Source: Streptomyces sp. NBC_00442
GTDB lineage: Bacteria; Actinomycetota; Actinomycetes; Streptomycetales; Streptomycetaceae
Assembly: GCF_036014195.1 (NCBI RefSeq)
Contig: NZ_CP107918.1
Location: 5,580,001 to 5,644,000 of the forward strand
Direction of reading: 5' to 3'
Length of the DNA stretch: 64,000 bases
Part shown: piece by piece, positions 44,340-52,990 of the stretch
Numbering within the stretch: the first letter of the stretch is position 1
How the letters are laid out: each line of letters starts with the position of its first letter
The notes under the pieces: model-generated
Seen by the model: only the letters and a program-made list of their open reading frames with translations
Database searches by the model: none
Told to the model about the DNA's origin: nothing
Program-made: the position numbers and the translations under genes

Positions 44340-44726
44340 TGAGGGCTCCTCACGGGCGACTTGGGCCGCACGGTCGTGCAGCCGCGTGCAGCCCATGGTC
44401 CGCCGTGGCGGGCGTCCGCGCAGTGCACCGTCCGGGTGTTTTTCTCCTGGCCCGTGCGGTTCATCCGTACGTCCACGGCACGCACGTCGCCGTACGCCTC
44501 TGCCGCGCCTGCCGTACCGGCGGTACGCGCGCTGTGCCGTAGCTCACGTGTGCGGCCCCGGCCCCGATTCGTCGTGCTCCGGCCATGCGCGGGCCGCCCG
44601 CAGGTCATGGGCGGGCCATGTCACACCCCCCGGATGTCCGGTGCGGTCACCCGGGGAGCAGGATGGTGGGACGATGTTCAGCGTGGACGAGAGTCCCTTG
44701 GGGTCGACCGTGAGGTGAGGGGATAG
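44340..44726. other. Divergent intergenic region with a short palindrome
   Basis: 387 bp between DDAH (minus) and the primase-like gene (plus). A 15-bp perfect palindrome, cgtaccg-g-cggtacg (44513-44527), could be an operator. GAGGGGA just before 44727 is the ribosome site of the next gene. No coding frame here looks real. Confidence 0.45.
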
Positions 44727-45464
44727 ATGGGCGCCGAGTTCGGCCGTTCCCGCGGCGAGGAGAGCAAACTGTCCCGCTGGCTGCGCAGGCGGCCCAAGGA
44801 CGTTCCGGGCGCGGACCAGGGCCGCCTCGGGCTGCTGCTGGCCGTGGCCGCCGCCGGTCTGCCGCTCGCGCCCGCCGCGTACCCCGTGGGTTTCCGGTGT
44901 TCCTGCGAGCGCGTCGGATGTCCCACGCCCGCCCGCCACCCCGTCTCCTTCGCCTGGCAGACGCAGTCGACGACCGACCCCGCCCAGATCGAACGGTGGG
45001 CGCTCGGCCAGCCCGAGGCCAATTTCATCACCGCGACCGGCATGGTCCACGACGTGCTCGACGTACCGCTCGACGCGGGGCGCGAGGCGCTGGCCCGGCT
45101 GCTGTCCGAGGGGATCGACGTCGGTCCCGTCGCCGAGGCGGCCGGCGAGGGCGACCACGGGCGGATGCTGTTCTTCACCGCGACGCGGGGCACGCCCGAG
45201 GACGAGGACGAGTGGTGGCCCTGCGAGCTCGACTGCCATCCCGAGACGATGGACGAGCATCCTGGGCTGCGGTGGCACTGCCGGGGGAGCTATGTGCTCG
45301 TGCCGCCTGCGCGATTGCCGGGGGAGCTTGAGGTGGCCTGGGTGCGGGGGCCGGAGCATGGGCTTCCGGATCCGCTGACGGTGCTTGAGGCGTTGACGGA
45401 CGCGTGTGCCCGCTACGCGGGAGAGGCCGGCCCCCACGCCGCCGCCTGGCCCCTGGGCCGCTGA
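44727..45464 (+). CDS. Bifunctional primase/polymerase (Prim-Pol)-like protein
   Basis: 245 residues. The block GLLLAVAAAGLPLAPAAYPVGFRCSC (~30), then GCPTPARHPVSFAWQTQSTTDPAQIERWALGQPEANFITATG, is the N-terminal Prim-Pol pattern found in phage and plasmid primases and in a conserved Streptomyces group. The usual catalytic acidic pair is represented only by HDVLDVPLDAG, so activity is doubtful. Cysteines (about 57-65) may bind zinc. No mobile genes are adjacent, so it is probably a resident chromosomal paralogue. Confidence 0.75.
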   Translation: MGAEFGRSRGEESKLSRWLRRRPKDVPGADQGRLGLLLAVAAAGLPLAPAAYPVGFRCSCERVGCPTPARHPVSFAWQTQSTTDPAQIERWALGQPEANFITATGMVHDVLDVPLDAGREALARLLSEGIDVGPVAEAAGEGDHGRMLFFTATRGTPEDEDEWWPCELDCHPETMDEHPGLRWHCRGSYVLVPPARLPGELEVAWVRGPEHGLPDPLTVLEALTDACARYAGEAGPHAAAWPLGR

Positions 45465-45835
45465 CCCCCCTGGGGCTCCGCCCCGGACCCCGTTCGCCCG
45501 TTTTCCCACCCACCCGCCCGTGCGGCGGGTCGAGAGGCTCGGCCCCCTGGGGCTCCGCCCCGGACCCCGTTCGCGCCTTAAGGGCGCTCGTCGGGCTGAG
45601 GTTGCCCATCCTGCCCGGCACCGAGTGGTTAAGGGGCGCGGGGAACTGCGCGGGACGCGGGCACGGTCCGCGGACGAAGGCGGGGTCAGGGGCGCGGGGC
45701 ACTGCGCGACCACCCCCCACCGGGCCGCACCCGAAAGCGAACCGAGTTTCTAGGGGCGCGGGGAACTGCGCGAGAAGCGGGCACGGTCCGCAGATGAACC
45801 GGGGTTTGCACGGGGCGCGGGGAGCTGGGCGAGGG
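45465..45835. repeat. Composite Streptomyces intergenic repeat array
   Basis: 371 bp without genes. Two copies of a tggggctccgcccc hairpin-forming block (about 45471-45500 and 45543-45575), a gggcgctcgtc block, and four copies of ggggcgcggggaactgcgcg or close variants (45633-45652, 45689-45708, 45753-45772, 45812-45831), two of them followed by gcgggcacggtccg. The same blocks in the same order recur at 50255-50462. They separate the primase-like gene from the lipoprotein. Confidence 0.85.
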
Positions 45836-46816
45836 CTATTCGCCTCGCACGCCCACCAGGCCCTGCACCCGGTTCGCCACCAGAACTTCCCCCTTCGCCG
45901 GCACCAGCGCCAGCTCGTTCGAGATCCACTCCCGGGTCAGGGACGACGTGGCCCGGCCCGTCAGGAGGGCCTTCTCGTCGGGGGTGATGTCCAGGCGGAC
46001 CCCCTTCGCCACGGTCTGCCGCTCGAAGTGCCGGGCGGCGAAGAAGACCAGGGCCCGCCCGTCGGCCGTCCGCAAGGACAGCGGCGCGAAGTCCCCCTCG
46101 GACAGCGGCTGGTCGATGAACTGGCTGACCCGCCCCGACCGCACCGCGTCCTTGCGCCGCGCCTCCCGCCAGCCACTGGTGTGCTCGCCGTCCGCGAAGA
46201 CGGGAGGCTTCCCGCCCTGGAGATAGGACGCGTAGTCCGCGCTGAGCTCCTTCGGCGCGACCGCGAGCGAGGTGTCGCCCGCCCGCACCGGCTCCGCCCA
46301 GCCGTCCTTGTCCTTCTTGAAGGCGGGCACGTCACCCGCGCCGAGGACCGACAGGTAGGCCAGCTTCCACCCCTGGTCGGGCCCGCCGCGCGTGAAGAGG
46401 AGCAGCCAGCGCGTGTCCCCGGGACCCTTGTCGTCCTGGTCGCGGTTGGAGTCGGTGTCGGCGACGAACCAGCGCGGCCAGCCGGCCTGCTTGGGTATCG
46501 CGTACGCGGTGTCGCCCAGCGCCAGCGGGGTGTACCGCGCGTTGCCGGACGGGCTCGTCACATGGCGGACCGAGAAGCCGGCCTGTGTCGTCGCGCCGAA
46601 CGCGCCGGTGACCCGGCCCGCGTCGAGGGCCGGGTCGTAGGCCTTGTTGGCCCGGTTGTAGGCGTCGGTGAAGTCGGTGAGCGCCTGGGCCGCCTCAGCC
46701 CTCGTCGCCGACGGTACGACTTCCCGCTCCCCGTGCACCGTCACGCAGCCGCTCGCGGTCACCGTCAATACGGTCGCCGTCACGAGCCCCGCCGTCAGCC
46801 GACCCACCCTGCTCAT
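45836..46816 (-). CDS. Lipoprotein, last gene of the efe operon
   Basis: 326 residues with a lipoprotein signal: TAGLVTATVLTVTASGC, Cys near residue 24. The mature part has no motif I recognise; it resembles conserved Streptomyces extracytoplasmic proteins (TRWLLLFTRGGPDQGWKLAYLSVL). Start ATG 46816 has AGAAGG 6 nt upstream and lies 122 nt inside the 3' end of efeU in another frame, so its translation is probably coupled to the iron permease. A role in iron uptake is suggested only by position. Confidence 0.85.
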   Translation of the reverse strand: MSRVGRLTAGLVTATVLTVTASGCVTVHGEREVVPSATRAEAAQALTDFTDAYNRANKAYDPALDAGRVTGAFGATTQAGFSVRHVTSPSGNARYTPLALGDTAYAIPKQAGWPRWFVADTDSNRDQDDKGPGDTRWLLLFTRGGPDQGWKLAYLSVLGAGDVPAFKKDKDGWAEPVRAGDTSLAVAPKELSADYASYLQGGKPPVFADGEHTSGWREARRKDAVRSGRVSQFIDQPLSEGDFAPLSLRTADGRALVFFAARHFERQTVAKGVRLDITPDEKALLTGRATSSLTREWISNELALVPAKGEVLVANRVQGLVGVRGE

Positions 46817-47669
46817 GAACCGCCTTCTGTCCCTCGACGTTCGCAGCCCCCACGGACTTCCGGAACCCTACCGGGGCGAAGAACAGGCCGAGCGTGGGGA
46901 TCAGGTACAGGACCCAGACGATCGACTGGAGGACGGTCGGGTCGGGCTGGAAGTTGAGGACACCCTTGAGGAGAGTGCCGTACCAGCTGTCCGGCGGGAT
47001 CGTCGAACTGATGTCGAAGGCAAGGGAGTTGATGCCCGGCAGGAAGTCGGCCTCCTGCAGGTCGTGCACCCCGTACGCGAGGACGCCCGCCGCGACGACC
47101 ACCAGCATGCCACCGGTCCACGTGAAGAACTTCGCCAGGTTGATCTTCAGGGCGCCGCGGTAGAACAGCCAGCCGAGGAACACCGCGGTGGCGAGGCCCA
47201 GCAGGGCGCCGATCATCGGCTGGGCGGTGCCGTTCTCGGAACCCGCCGCGTGCACCGAGGTCCACACGAACAGCGCGGTCTCCAGGCCCTCACGGCCCAC
47301 CGCGAGGAACGCGGTCGCCACGAGCGCCCCGGTGCCCATCAGGAGCGCCGAGTCGAGCTTGCCCTGGAGCTCGCTCTTCAGGTGCCGCGCGGTGCGCCGC
47401 ATCCAGAAGACCATCCAGGTGACCAGGCCCACGGCGATGATCGACAGCGAACCGCCGAGCCCCTCCTGCGCCTTGAAGGTCATTTCCTGGGAGCCGAATT
47501 CGAGACCCGCACCGAACGCGAACGCGACGATCACGGCTACCGCGATGCCGGCCCACACCGGCTTCAGGGCGTCCCTGCGGCCGGTCTTGACCAGGTAGGC
47601 GACCAGGATGCACACGACGAGGCTCGCTTCGAGTCCCTCGCGCAGGCCGATCAGATAGTTGGCGAACAT
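46695..47669 (-). CDS. efeU: High-affinity iron permease, FTR1/EfeU family
   Basis: 324 residues, seven hydrophobic segments. The two REGLE iron-binding motifs of the FTR1 family are present: LREGLEASLV at the N-terminus (~9) and GREGLETALF (~125). It imports ferric iron with the EfeO and EfeB partners encoded just upstream. The last 45 or so residues are hydrophilic, Gly/Asp/Arg-rich, and overlap the lipoprotein gene; a one-base shift would end the protein exactly at the lipoprotein start (stop at 46813), so either the overlap is real or there is a frameshift. Ribosome site GAGAGGA precedes the ATG. Confidence 0.94.
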   Translation of the reverse strand: MFANYLIGLREGLEASLVVCILVAYLVKTGRRDALKPVWAGIAVAVIVAFAFGAGLEFGSQEMTFKAQEGLGGSLSIIAVGLVTWMVFWMRRTARHLKSELQGKLDSALLMGTGALVATAFLAVGREGLETALFVWTSVHAAGSENGTAQPMIGALLGLATAVFLGWLFYRGALKINLAKFFTWTGGMLVVVAAGVLAYGVHDLQEADFLPGINSLAFDISSTIPPDSWYGTLLKGVLNFQPDPTVLQSIVWVLYLIPTLGLFFAPVGFRKSVGAANVEGQKAVHEQGGSADGGARDGDRIDGDRERLRDGARGAGSRTVGDEG

Positions 47670-47678
47670 GTCTTCCTC

Positions 47679-48941
47679 TCAGCCGAAGAGTCCCCGGCCC
47701 CACCAGTCGCCCTTGTCGCGGACGCCCGGCGGGACCGCGAAAATCGCCGAACCCACGTGCTGGATGTATTCGTTGAGCGCGTCATGGCGGGCCAGGGAGC
47801 GCTGGAGCGGCAGGAACCCCTTGCGCACGTCACGCTGGTACGCAAGGAAGAACAGGCCCGCGTCCAGGCGGCCGAGGCCGTCCGTGCCGTCCGTGAAGGA
47901 GTAGCCGCGGCGCAGGATGCGTACGCCGTCGTTGGAGTCGGGGTGCGCGAGGCGGACGTGCGCGGTCGGCTTCATCGCCTTCAGGAACGGCTCGTCGCGC
48001 TCCTTGGCCTTGCCGACCGGGGCGCCCTCGCCCTTGTCGCGGCCGAAGACGTCCTCCTGCTCCTGGAGCGAGGTGCGGTCCCACGTCTCGATGTGCATGC
48101 GGATGCGGCGGGCCACCAGGTAGGAGCCGCCGGTCATCCAGGCGGAGCCGTCCTTGGCGCCGACCCACACGTGGTCGTCGAGCGCCTTGGTGTCGGTGCC
48201 CGAGACGTTCCGGGTGCCGTCCTTGAAGCCCATCATGTTGCGCGGGGTCTGCGCGTCCGGCGTCGTCGACGACGTCTTGCCGAAGCCGAGCTGCGACCAG
48301 CGGATGGCGACCTTGCCCATGCCGATGCGGGCCAGGTTGCGGATCGCGTGCACCGCCACCTGCGGGTCGTCGGCGCAGGCCTGGACGCACAGGTCGCCGC
48401 CGCTGCGCCCCGGTTCGAGGTTGTCGCCGGGGAACTGCTCGATGTCGACGAGCGCCTCGGGCCGCTTGCCCTCCAGGCCGAAGCGGTCCTTGGCGAAGAG
48501 GGAGGGGCCGACGCCGAAGGTCAGGGTCAGCCGGCAGGGCCTGAGGCCGAGCGCCTCGCCGGTGTCGTCCGGCGGCGCCTCGGCGAGACCGCCGTAGGCG
48601 CCCTCGCCGACCGTCTTGCCCTCGGTCATCGCGGCGGCCGCCACCGTCCAGTCCTTGAGCAGCTGGACCAGCTCGGCGCGGTCCTTCGTCGTCACGTCGA
48701 AGGACGCGAAGTGCAGCCGGTCCTGGACGGCGGTGGCTATGCCGGCCTGGTGGTCGCCGTGGAAGGGCACCGCGGCGCCCGTGTCGGCGGCGGGCACCGC
48801 GTCGCTTCCACCGCCCTTCACGACGGCGACCGTGCCACCGGCCGCGGCGGCGCCCAGCGCGAGCCCCGCCCCGCCCCAGCCGAGCAGCGCCCGGCGTGAG
48901 GGGGACCTACCGGTCCCCGTGGCATCGGTCGTGTCGCTCAT
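47679..48941 (-). CDS. efeB: Dye-decolourising heme peroxidase EfeB (Tat substrate)
   Basis: 420 residues. N-terminal twin-arginine signal SPSRRALLGWGGAGLALG (~13-30), then a DyP-type peroxidase with the GxxDG motif as GFKDGTRN (~240), heme-pocket segment AHVRLAHPDSNDG (~330) and GLFFLAYQRD. Secreted folded with heme by the Tat route, it acts with EfeO/EfeU in iron uptake. Start has AGGAGGAG upstream; 9 nt separate it from efeU, 25 nt from efeO. Confidence 0.96.
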   Translation of the reverse strand: MSDTTDATGTGRSPSRRALLGWGGAGLALGAAAAGGTVAVVKGGGSDAVPAADTGAAVPFHGDHQAGIATAVQDRLHFASFDVTTKDRAELVQLLKDWTVAAAAMTEGKTVGEGAYGGLAEAPPDDTGEALGLRPCRLTLTFGVGPSLFAKDRFGLEGKRPEALVDIEQFPGDNLEPGRSGGDLCVQACADDPQVAVHAIRNLARIGMGKVAIRWSQLGFGKTSSTTPDAQTPRNMMGFKDGTRNVSGTDTKALDDHVWVGAKDGSAWMTGGSYLVARRIRMHIETWDRTSLQEQEDVFGRDKGEGAPVGKAKERDEPFLKAMKPTAHVRLAHPDSNDGVRILRRGYSFTDGTDGLGRLDAGLFFLAYQRDVRKGFLPLQRSLARHDALNEYIQHVGSAIFAVPPGVRDKGDWWGRGLFG

Positions 48942-48966
48942 GACGGTTCTCCTCCTGGCTGCGGTG

Positions 48967-50112
48967 TTACTTCGCGACGGCTGCGGCGAGCTTCGAGAGC
49001 GGCTCGGCGAGCGCGTTCACGGCGTCGGAAAGCTGCTTGCGGTCACCATCGCTCACCTTGTCGTACGAAGTGAAATCGTAGGAGGTCTTGTCCGTGCGGT
49101 ACTTGTCGAGAAGGGTGTTCAGGGAGGCGAACTGCTTGTCAAGCTCGGTGGTGAGCGCCGCGTCGTTCTTCGCGGCGACCGGCTTGAGCAGCTCGTACGC
49201 CTTCTGCGCGCCCTCGACGTTGCCCTTGAAGTCGGACAGGTCGGTGTGGCTGTAGCGGTCCTCCTCACCGGTGATCTTGCCGGTGGCGACCTCGTCGAGG
49301 AGTTCCTTGGCGCCGTTGGCCATCGAGGTCGGGGTGATCTCGGCGGTGCCGACCCGCTTCTGCCAGTCGGTCAGGTCCTTGTCCAGCTCGGTGGCGAGGG
49401 CCTTCTCGTCGTCGCCGATCTTGCCGTCGACCCAGAGGGACTTCTCCAGCCGGTGCCAGCCGGTCCACTTCTGGCCCTTCTCCAGGCCGTCCTCGCGGGT
49501 GTCGGTCTTCGGGTCGATGTCACCGAAGGACTCCGCGACCGGCTCGGTGCGCTCCCAGCCCAGGCGCGAGGGGGCGAACGCCTTCTTGGCGGCGTCCACG
49601 TCGCCGGCCCGCACCGCGTCGGTGAAGACCTTGACCTTGGGCAGGGTCTCGTCGGCCTGCTCCTGCGCGTACTTGCGGTACTCGGCGACGGCCGCGTCCA
49701 GCTGCGGGTTGCGCTTGACGGCGGTGCCGCCGGTGATGGTGACCTTCTGGCGGATGCCGTCGCCCTTCATGCCGGGCTTGCAGGCGACCTCGTACGAGCC
49801 GGCCTTCACCTCGGCGGTGAGCTGCTGCTTGAGGCCGGGGCCTATGTTCTCGCGCTCGGCGACGATGCGGTCGTCCGGGAACAGCAGGTAGACCTCGGTG
49901 ACCTTGGAGCCCTTGTTCTCGATGTCGAACTTGACGTGCCCGGCCGGGAAGTCGGTCTTCGACAGCTTGCAGGCGCTGTCGGTGGCCGTCACCTGGACGG
50001 AGCCGTCGGCGCCGCCGGCCTTGGCATCGCTCTTGTCGGCGCAGCCCGTGACGGCGGTCAGGGCCGCGACGGCCGCGGCGGCGGTGACGACGGAAGTACG
50101 GACGGGTCGCAT
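48967..50112 (-). CDS. efeO: Iron uptake lipoprotein EfeO (cupredoxin plus M75 domain)
   Basis: 381 residues. Signal and lipobox LTAVTGC, Cys near residue 24; an N-terminal cupredoxin-like domain (SVQVTATDSACKLS to QKVTITGG, about 38-125) and a C-terminal imelysin/M75 domain with the metal motif HxxE in GWHRLEKSLW (~227). It captures iron or copper-linked iron in the extracytoplasmic space for EfeU. First gene of the operon; an iron-box-like palindrome lies 53 bp upstream of the start. Confidence 0.96.
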   Translation of the reverse strand: MRPVRTSVVTAAAAVAALTAVTGCADKSDAKAGGADGSVQVTATDSACKLSKTDFPAGHVKFDIENKGSKVTEVYLLFPDDRIVAERENIGPGLKQQLTAEVKAGSYEVACKPGMKGDGIRQKVTITGGTAVKRNPQLDAAVAEYRKYAQEQADETLPKVKVFTDAVRAGDVDAAKKAFAPSRLGWERTEPVAESFGDIDPKTDTREDGLEKGQKWTGWHRLEKSLWVDGKIGDDEKALATELDKDLTDWQKRVGTAEITPTSMANGAKELLDEVATGKITGEEDRYSHTDLSDFKGNVEGAQKAYELLKPVAAKNDAALTTELDKQFASLNTLLDKYRTDKTSYDFTSYDKVSDGDRKQLSDAVNALAEPLSKLAAAVAK

Positions 50113-50164
50113 GCGGGCTCCACGCTGGGTTCAGGGTCGACAGGTCGACTGAGGCGGACCTAAC

Positions 50165-50183
50165 TTAACCGAGCCTTACCTGA
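50165..50183. promoter_or_regulatory. Candidate DmdR/IdeR iron box upstream of efeO
   Basis: ttaaccgagccttacctga matches about 12 of 19 positions of the actinobacterial iron-box consensus TTAGGTTAGGCTAACCTAA. It is placed 53 bp before the efeO start, fitting iron-dependent repression of the efe operon. The adjoining acctaactt extends the partial match on the left. Confidence 0.6.
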
Positions 50184-50254
50184 CCGATACCCACTGGGTG
50201 CGTGATTCAGCTCTCACCGATCACAACGGGGCCACAAATCGAGCCGAACACCCC

Positions 50255-50462
50255 TCCCTGGGGCTCCGCCCCAGACCCCGTATCGCGCCTAAAGGGCGCT
50301 CGTCCTCAATTGCCGGACGGGCTGACTATGCCCGTGCGGGCCGGCACCGAGTAGTTAAGGGGCGCGGGGAACTGCGCGAGCGGCCACGCGCGGCCCGCAC
50401 CCGAAAACAGGCCGTTCAAGGGGTGCGGGGAACTGCGCGAAACCGCCACCCCCCGCGGAGCG
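50255..50462. repeat. Second copy of the composite intergenic repeat
   Basis: The gap from efeO to heme oxygenase carries tggggctccgcccc, then gcgcctaaagggcgctcgtc, then ccggcaccgagtagttaa and two copies of ggggcgcggggaactgcgcg (50359-50378; 50420-50439 with one base change). Block order equals that at 45465-45835, so the efe operon is bracketed by the two arrays. Confidence 0.85.
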
Positions 50463-51125
50463 CTACGCGCTGAGGGGAAACTCCTCTCCGAGCTCCCTGA
50501 ACACAGCCGTGTTCAAAGCGAAAGCCCGCTTGCACTCGTCGACGACCCGCCGCTTCTCCAGCTCGTCCACCGCCAGCGCATCGAGCCGCTCGCGGTAACC
50601 CCGCTTGAACGCCGCCGGGTTGGCGATCCCCTCGAAGACGTAGAACCGCACGCCGTCGCCCTTGCGGGCGAACCCCCACGTGCGCTCCGCCTTGTCGCGG
50701 ATGATCTGGCCGCCCGACAGGTCGCCGAGGTAGCGGGTGTAGTGGTGGGCCACATATCCGGCCGGCCACGTCCGCGCGCACTCCGCGACGCGCTCGGCGT
50801 ACGCGGCCGTCGAGGGCAGCGGGGTGGCCGTGCGCTGCCAGTCGGGCCCGCGCAGATGGGCCAGGTCCCGCTCCAGCTCGGCCGTGCGCATCAACGCCGG
50901 CTGGATGAAAGGCCCGGCCACCGGGTCGTCGGTGAGCGCCGCCGCGGCTTCCTCCAGGGCCCGGTACACGAACCAGAGCTGCTCGGTGTAGCGGGCGTAG
51001 GCGTCGACGCCGAGCCGGCCGCCCAGCAGGTCCCCCATGAACGTCGAGGTCTCCGCCTCCGTGTGCTGTTCGTGCGACGCGGTGCGGATCATCGTGGAGA
51101 ACGGCGTGGTCACGGGCGTGGTCAA
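50463..51125 (-). CDS. Heme oxygenase (biliverdin-producing)
   Basis: 220 residues from TTG 51125 (GGAGG 6 nt upstream). The proximal-heme His is in TASHEQHTEAETSTFM (~18) and the distal-helix glycines in YTRYLGDLSGGQIIRDKA (~128), as in HmuO-type enzymes. It opens heme to biliverdin, CO and iron, releasing iron in the cytoplasm. Single gene behind a strong iron box, consistent with expression in iron limitation alongside the neighbouring efe operon. Confidence 0.95.
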   Translation of the reverse strand: MTTPVTTPFSTMIRTASHEQHTEAETSTFMGDLLGGRLGVDAYARYTEQLWFVYRALEEAAAALTDDPVAGPFIQPALMRTAELERDLAHLRGPDWQRTATPLPSTAAYAERVAECARTWPAGYVAHHYTRYLGDLSGGQIIRDKAERTWGFARKGDGVRFYVFEGIANPAAFKRGYRERLDALAVDELEKRRVVDECKRAFALNTAVFRELGEEFPLSA

Positions 51126-51170
51126 GGCGGGCCTCCGGGGACCGAGGGTGCGGGGACCAATCGGATCGTC

Positions 51171-51189
51171 CCAGGTTAGGGTTACCTAA
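51171..51189. promoter_or_regulatory. Iron box upstream of heme oxygenase
   Basis: ccaggttagggttacctaa matches about 15 of 19 positions of the DmdR/IdeR consensus TTAGGTTAGGCTAACCTAA. It lies 46 bp before the heme oxygenase start, where a repressor would block transcription. Confidence 0.75.
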
Positions 51190-51277
51190 GCCAATGGGTT
51201 CCCGACGTCCTGTCGGTAAAAATGTACCCGCTCGGCCACGGCATGACACGTGCGAGAAAAATGGCCCCGGGCCGGGG

Positions 51278-52147
51278 TCACGGCAGGGTGAGGATCTCCG
51301 TGCCGGTCTCCGTCACCACCAGCGTGTGCTCGAACTGGGCCGTCCGCTTGCGGTCCTTGGTGACGACCGTCCAGCCGTCCTCCCACATGTCGTACTCGTG
51401 GGTCCCGAGCGTCAGCATCGGCTCGATGGTGAAGGTCATGCCCGGCTTGATCACGGTCGTGGCGTGCGGGGCGTCGTAGTGCGGCACGATGAGCCCGGAG
51501 TGGAAGGCCGTGCTGATCCCGTGGCCCGTGAAGTCCCGTACGACGCCGTAGCCGAAGCGCTTGGCGTACGACTCGATGACGCGGCCGATGATGTTGATCT
51601 GGCGGCCGGGCCGGACGGCCTTGATCGCGCGGTCCAGGGACTCCCGGGTCCGCTCGACCAGCAGCCTGGACTCCTCGTCGACGTCGCCGCAGAAATACGT
51701 GGCGTTGTTGTCGCCGTGCACGCCCCCGATGTACGCGGTGACGTCCAGATTCACGATGTCGCCGTCCTTCAGGACGGTCGAGTCGGGGATGCCGTGGCAG
51801 ATGACCTCGTTCACGGAGGAGCACAGCGACTTGGGGAAGCCGCGGTAGCCCAGGGTCGAGGGGTAGGCACCGTGGTCGCACATGAACTCGTGGGCGACCC
51901 GGTCGAGCTCGTCCGTGGTCACCCCCGGCGCGATGTGCTTGGCCGCCTCCTCCATCGCCCGCGCCGCGATCCGGCCCGCGGTCCGCATCAGCTCGATGGT
52001 TTCGGGGGTCTGCACTTCGGGGCCGGTGTACGGCGTGGGCATGGGCTTCCCGACGTACTCGGGACGCCGGATGTTGCCCGGGACGGAACGGGCCGGAGAG
52101 ATCTCCCCGGGCGCGAGCAGGGACTGCGACTTCGGCTGGCCAGACAT
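51278..52147 (-). CDS. map: Type I methionine aminopeptidase
   Basis: 289 residues from ATG 52147. Metal ligands of the pita-bread fold are in place: Asp in [11 protein letters not shown] and [10 protein letters not shown], His in FTGHGIST, Glu in FTIEPML and QFEHTLVV. The N-terminal 40 residues ([26 protein letters not shown]) form the extension common in actinobacterial paralogues. Removes initiator Met from nascent proteins. The gap to heme oxygenase (152 bp) holds the iron box only. Confidence 0.96.
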   Translation of the reverse strand: MSGQPKSQSLLAPGEISPARSVPGNIRRPEYVGKPMPTPYTGPEVQTPETIELMRTAGRIAARAMEEAAKHIAPGVTTDELDRVAHEFMCDHGAYPSTLGYRGFPKSLCSSVNEVICHGIPDSTVLKDGDIVNLDVTAYIGGVHGDNNATYFCGDVDEESRLLVERTRESLDRAIKAVRPGRQINIIGRVIESYAKRFGYGVVRDFTGHGISTAFHSGLIVPHYDAPHATTVIKPGMTFTIEPMLTLGTHEYDMWEDGWTVVTKDRKRTAQFEHTLVVTETGTEILTLP

Positions 52148-52321
52148 GCCGGCGAGTCTATCCAGCGGGTGTGGGGCAGCATGGCTTCGAGGTCCTCGGG
52201 GCACCTGTCCCCGGGGCGCCCGGTCCCGGTCCGCCCGGGTCCCCGGTCCACCCGGTCCCGGTTCCGGTCCACCCGGTTCCGGTCCACCCTCCCGGTCCAC
52301 CGTTCCAGGAAGAGGCACCCC

Positions 52322-52552
52322 ATGGCTCTGTTCAAGAGGCGCACCGTCGGCAAGCCCGGCGAGTGGTACTACTGCCTGACCCACCACAAGGTCGAGGAGG
52401 GCCCGGAGTGCCCGGCCAAGGACCGCTTCGGCCCGTACCAGAGCCGTGAGGAGGCCGAGCACGCGATGCAGAACGCGCAGGAGCGGAACCTGGAGTGGGA
52501 GAACGATCCCAAGTGGCACGACAAGTCGGCGTCGCAGGACGGCACCGACTGA
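52322..52552 (+). CDS. Small conserved actinobacterial protein
   Basis: 76 residues from ATG 52322 with AGGAAGAGG upstream. Sequence begins [28 protein letters not shown] and ends in a charged tail ([19 protein letters not shown]). The Cys/His pair in [15 protein letters not shown] could bind metal. I recognise it only as a conserved hypothetical; it is divergent from map across a Pro-codon-rich 174-bp spacer. Confidence 0.85.
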   Translation: MALFKRRTVGKPGEWYYCLTHHKVEEGPECPAKDRFGPYQSREEAEHAMQNAQERNLEWENDPKWHDKSASQDGTD

Positions 52553-52663
52553 GCCGTGCACGGCCGGCCCCGGTGATCGACCGGCCGCTCCCGCCCCGGT
52601 CGTCGCGGTGGACCTGGGGCGGGGGTGCGGGCCGCGCCGGAGCGACGAGCCCGTGGACGCGGC

Positions 52664-52990
52664 CTACGAATTCAGCGAGTCGGCGGCGCGGCGGTATTCG
52701 GCGTTGATGCGCTGGGCCTCTTCGAGCTGGTCCTCAAGGATGACGATCCGGCAGGCGGCCTCGATGGGTGTGCCCTGGTCGACGAGTTCGCGGGCTCGGG
52801 CGGCGACGCGCAGCTGGTAGCGCGAATAGCGGCGGTGGCCCCCGGCGGAGCGCAGCGGGGTGATGAGGCGGGCTTCGCCGATGGCGCGCAGGAAGCCCTG
52901 GGTGGTGCCGAGCATTTCGGCGGCCCTGCCCATGGTGTAGGCGGGATAGTCGTCGTCGTCGAGACGGCCGTTGAAGTCGTCTGCTGTCAT
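52664..52990 (-). CDS. MerR-family HTH transcriptional regulator
   Basis: 108 residues. A MerR-type winged helix is read from YTMGRAAEMLGTTQGFLRAIGEARLITPLRSAGGHRRYSRYQL (about 17-60), followed by a short helical tail with LEDQLEEAQRINAEYR; there is no ligand-binding domain. The ATG has GGAGAGG 5 nt upstream. Its leader contains a very stable hairpin 26 nt before the start, so expression may be controlled post-transcriptionally. Confidence 0.9.
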   Translation of the reverse strand: MTADDFNGRLDDDDYPAYTMGRAAEMLGTTQGFLRAIGEARLITPLRSAGGHRRYSRYQLRVAARARELVDQGTPIEAACRIVILEDQLEEAQRINAEYRRAADSLNS

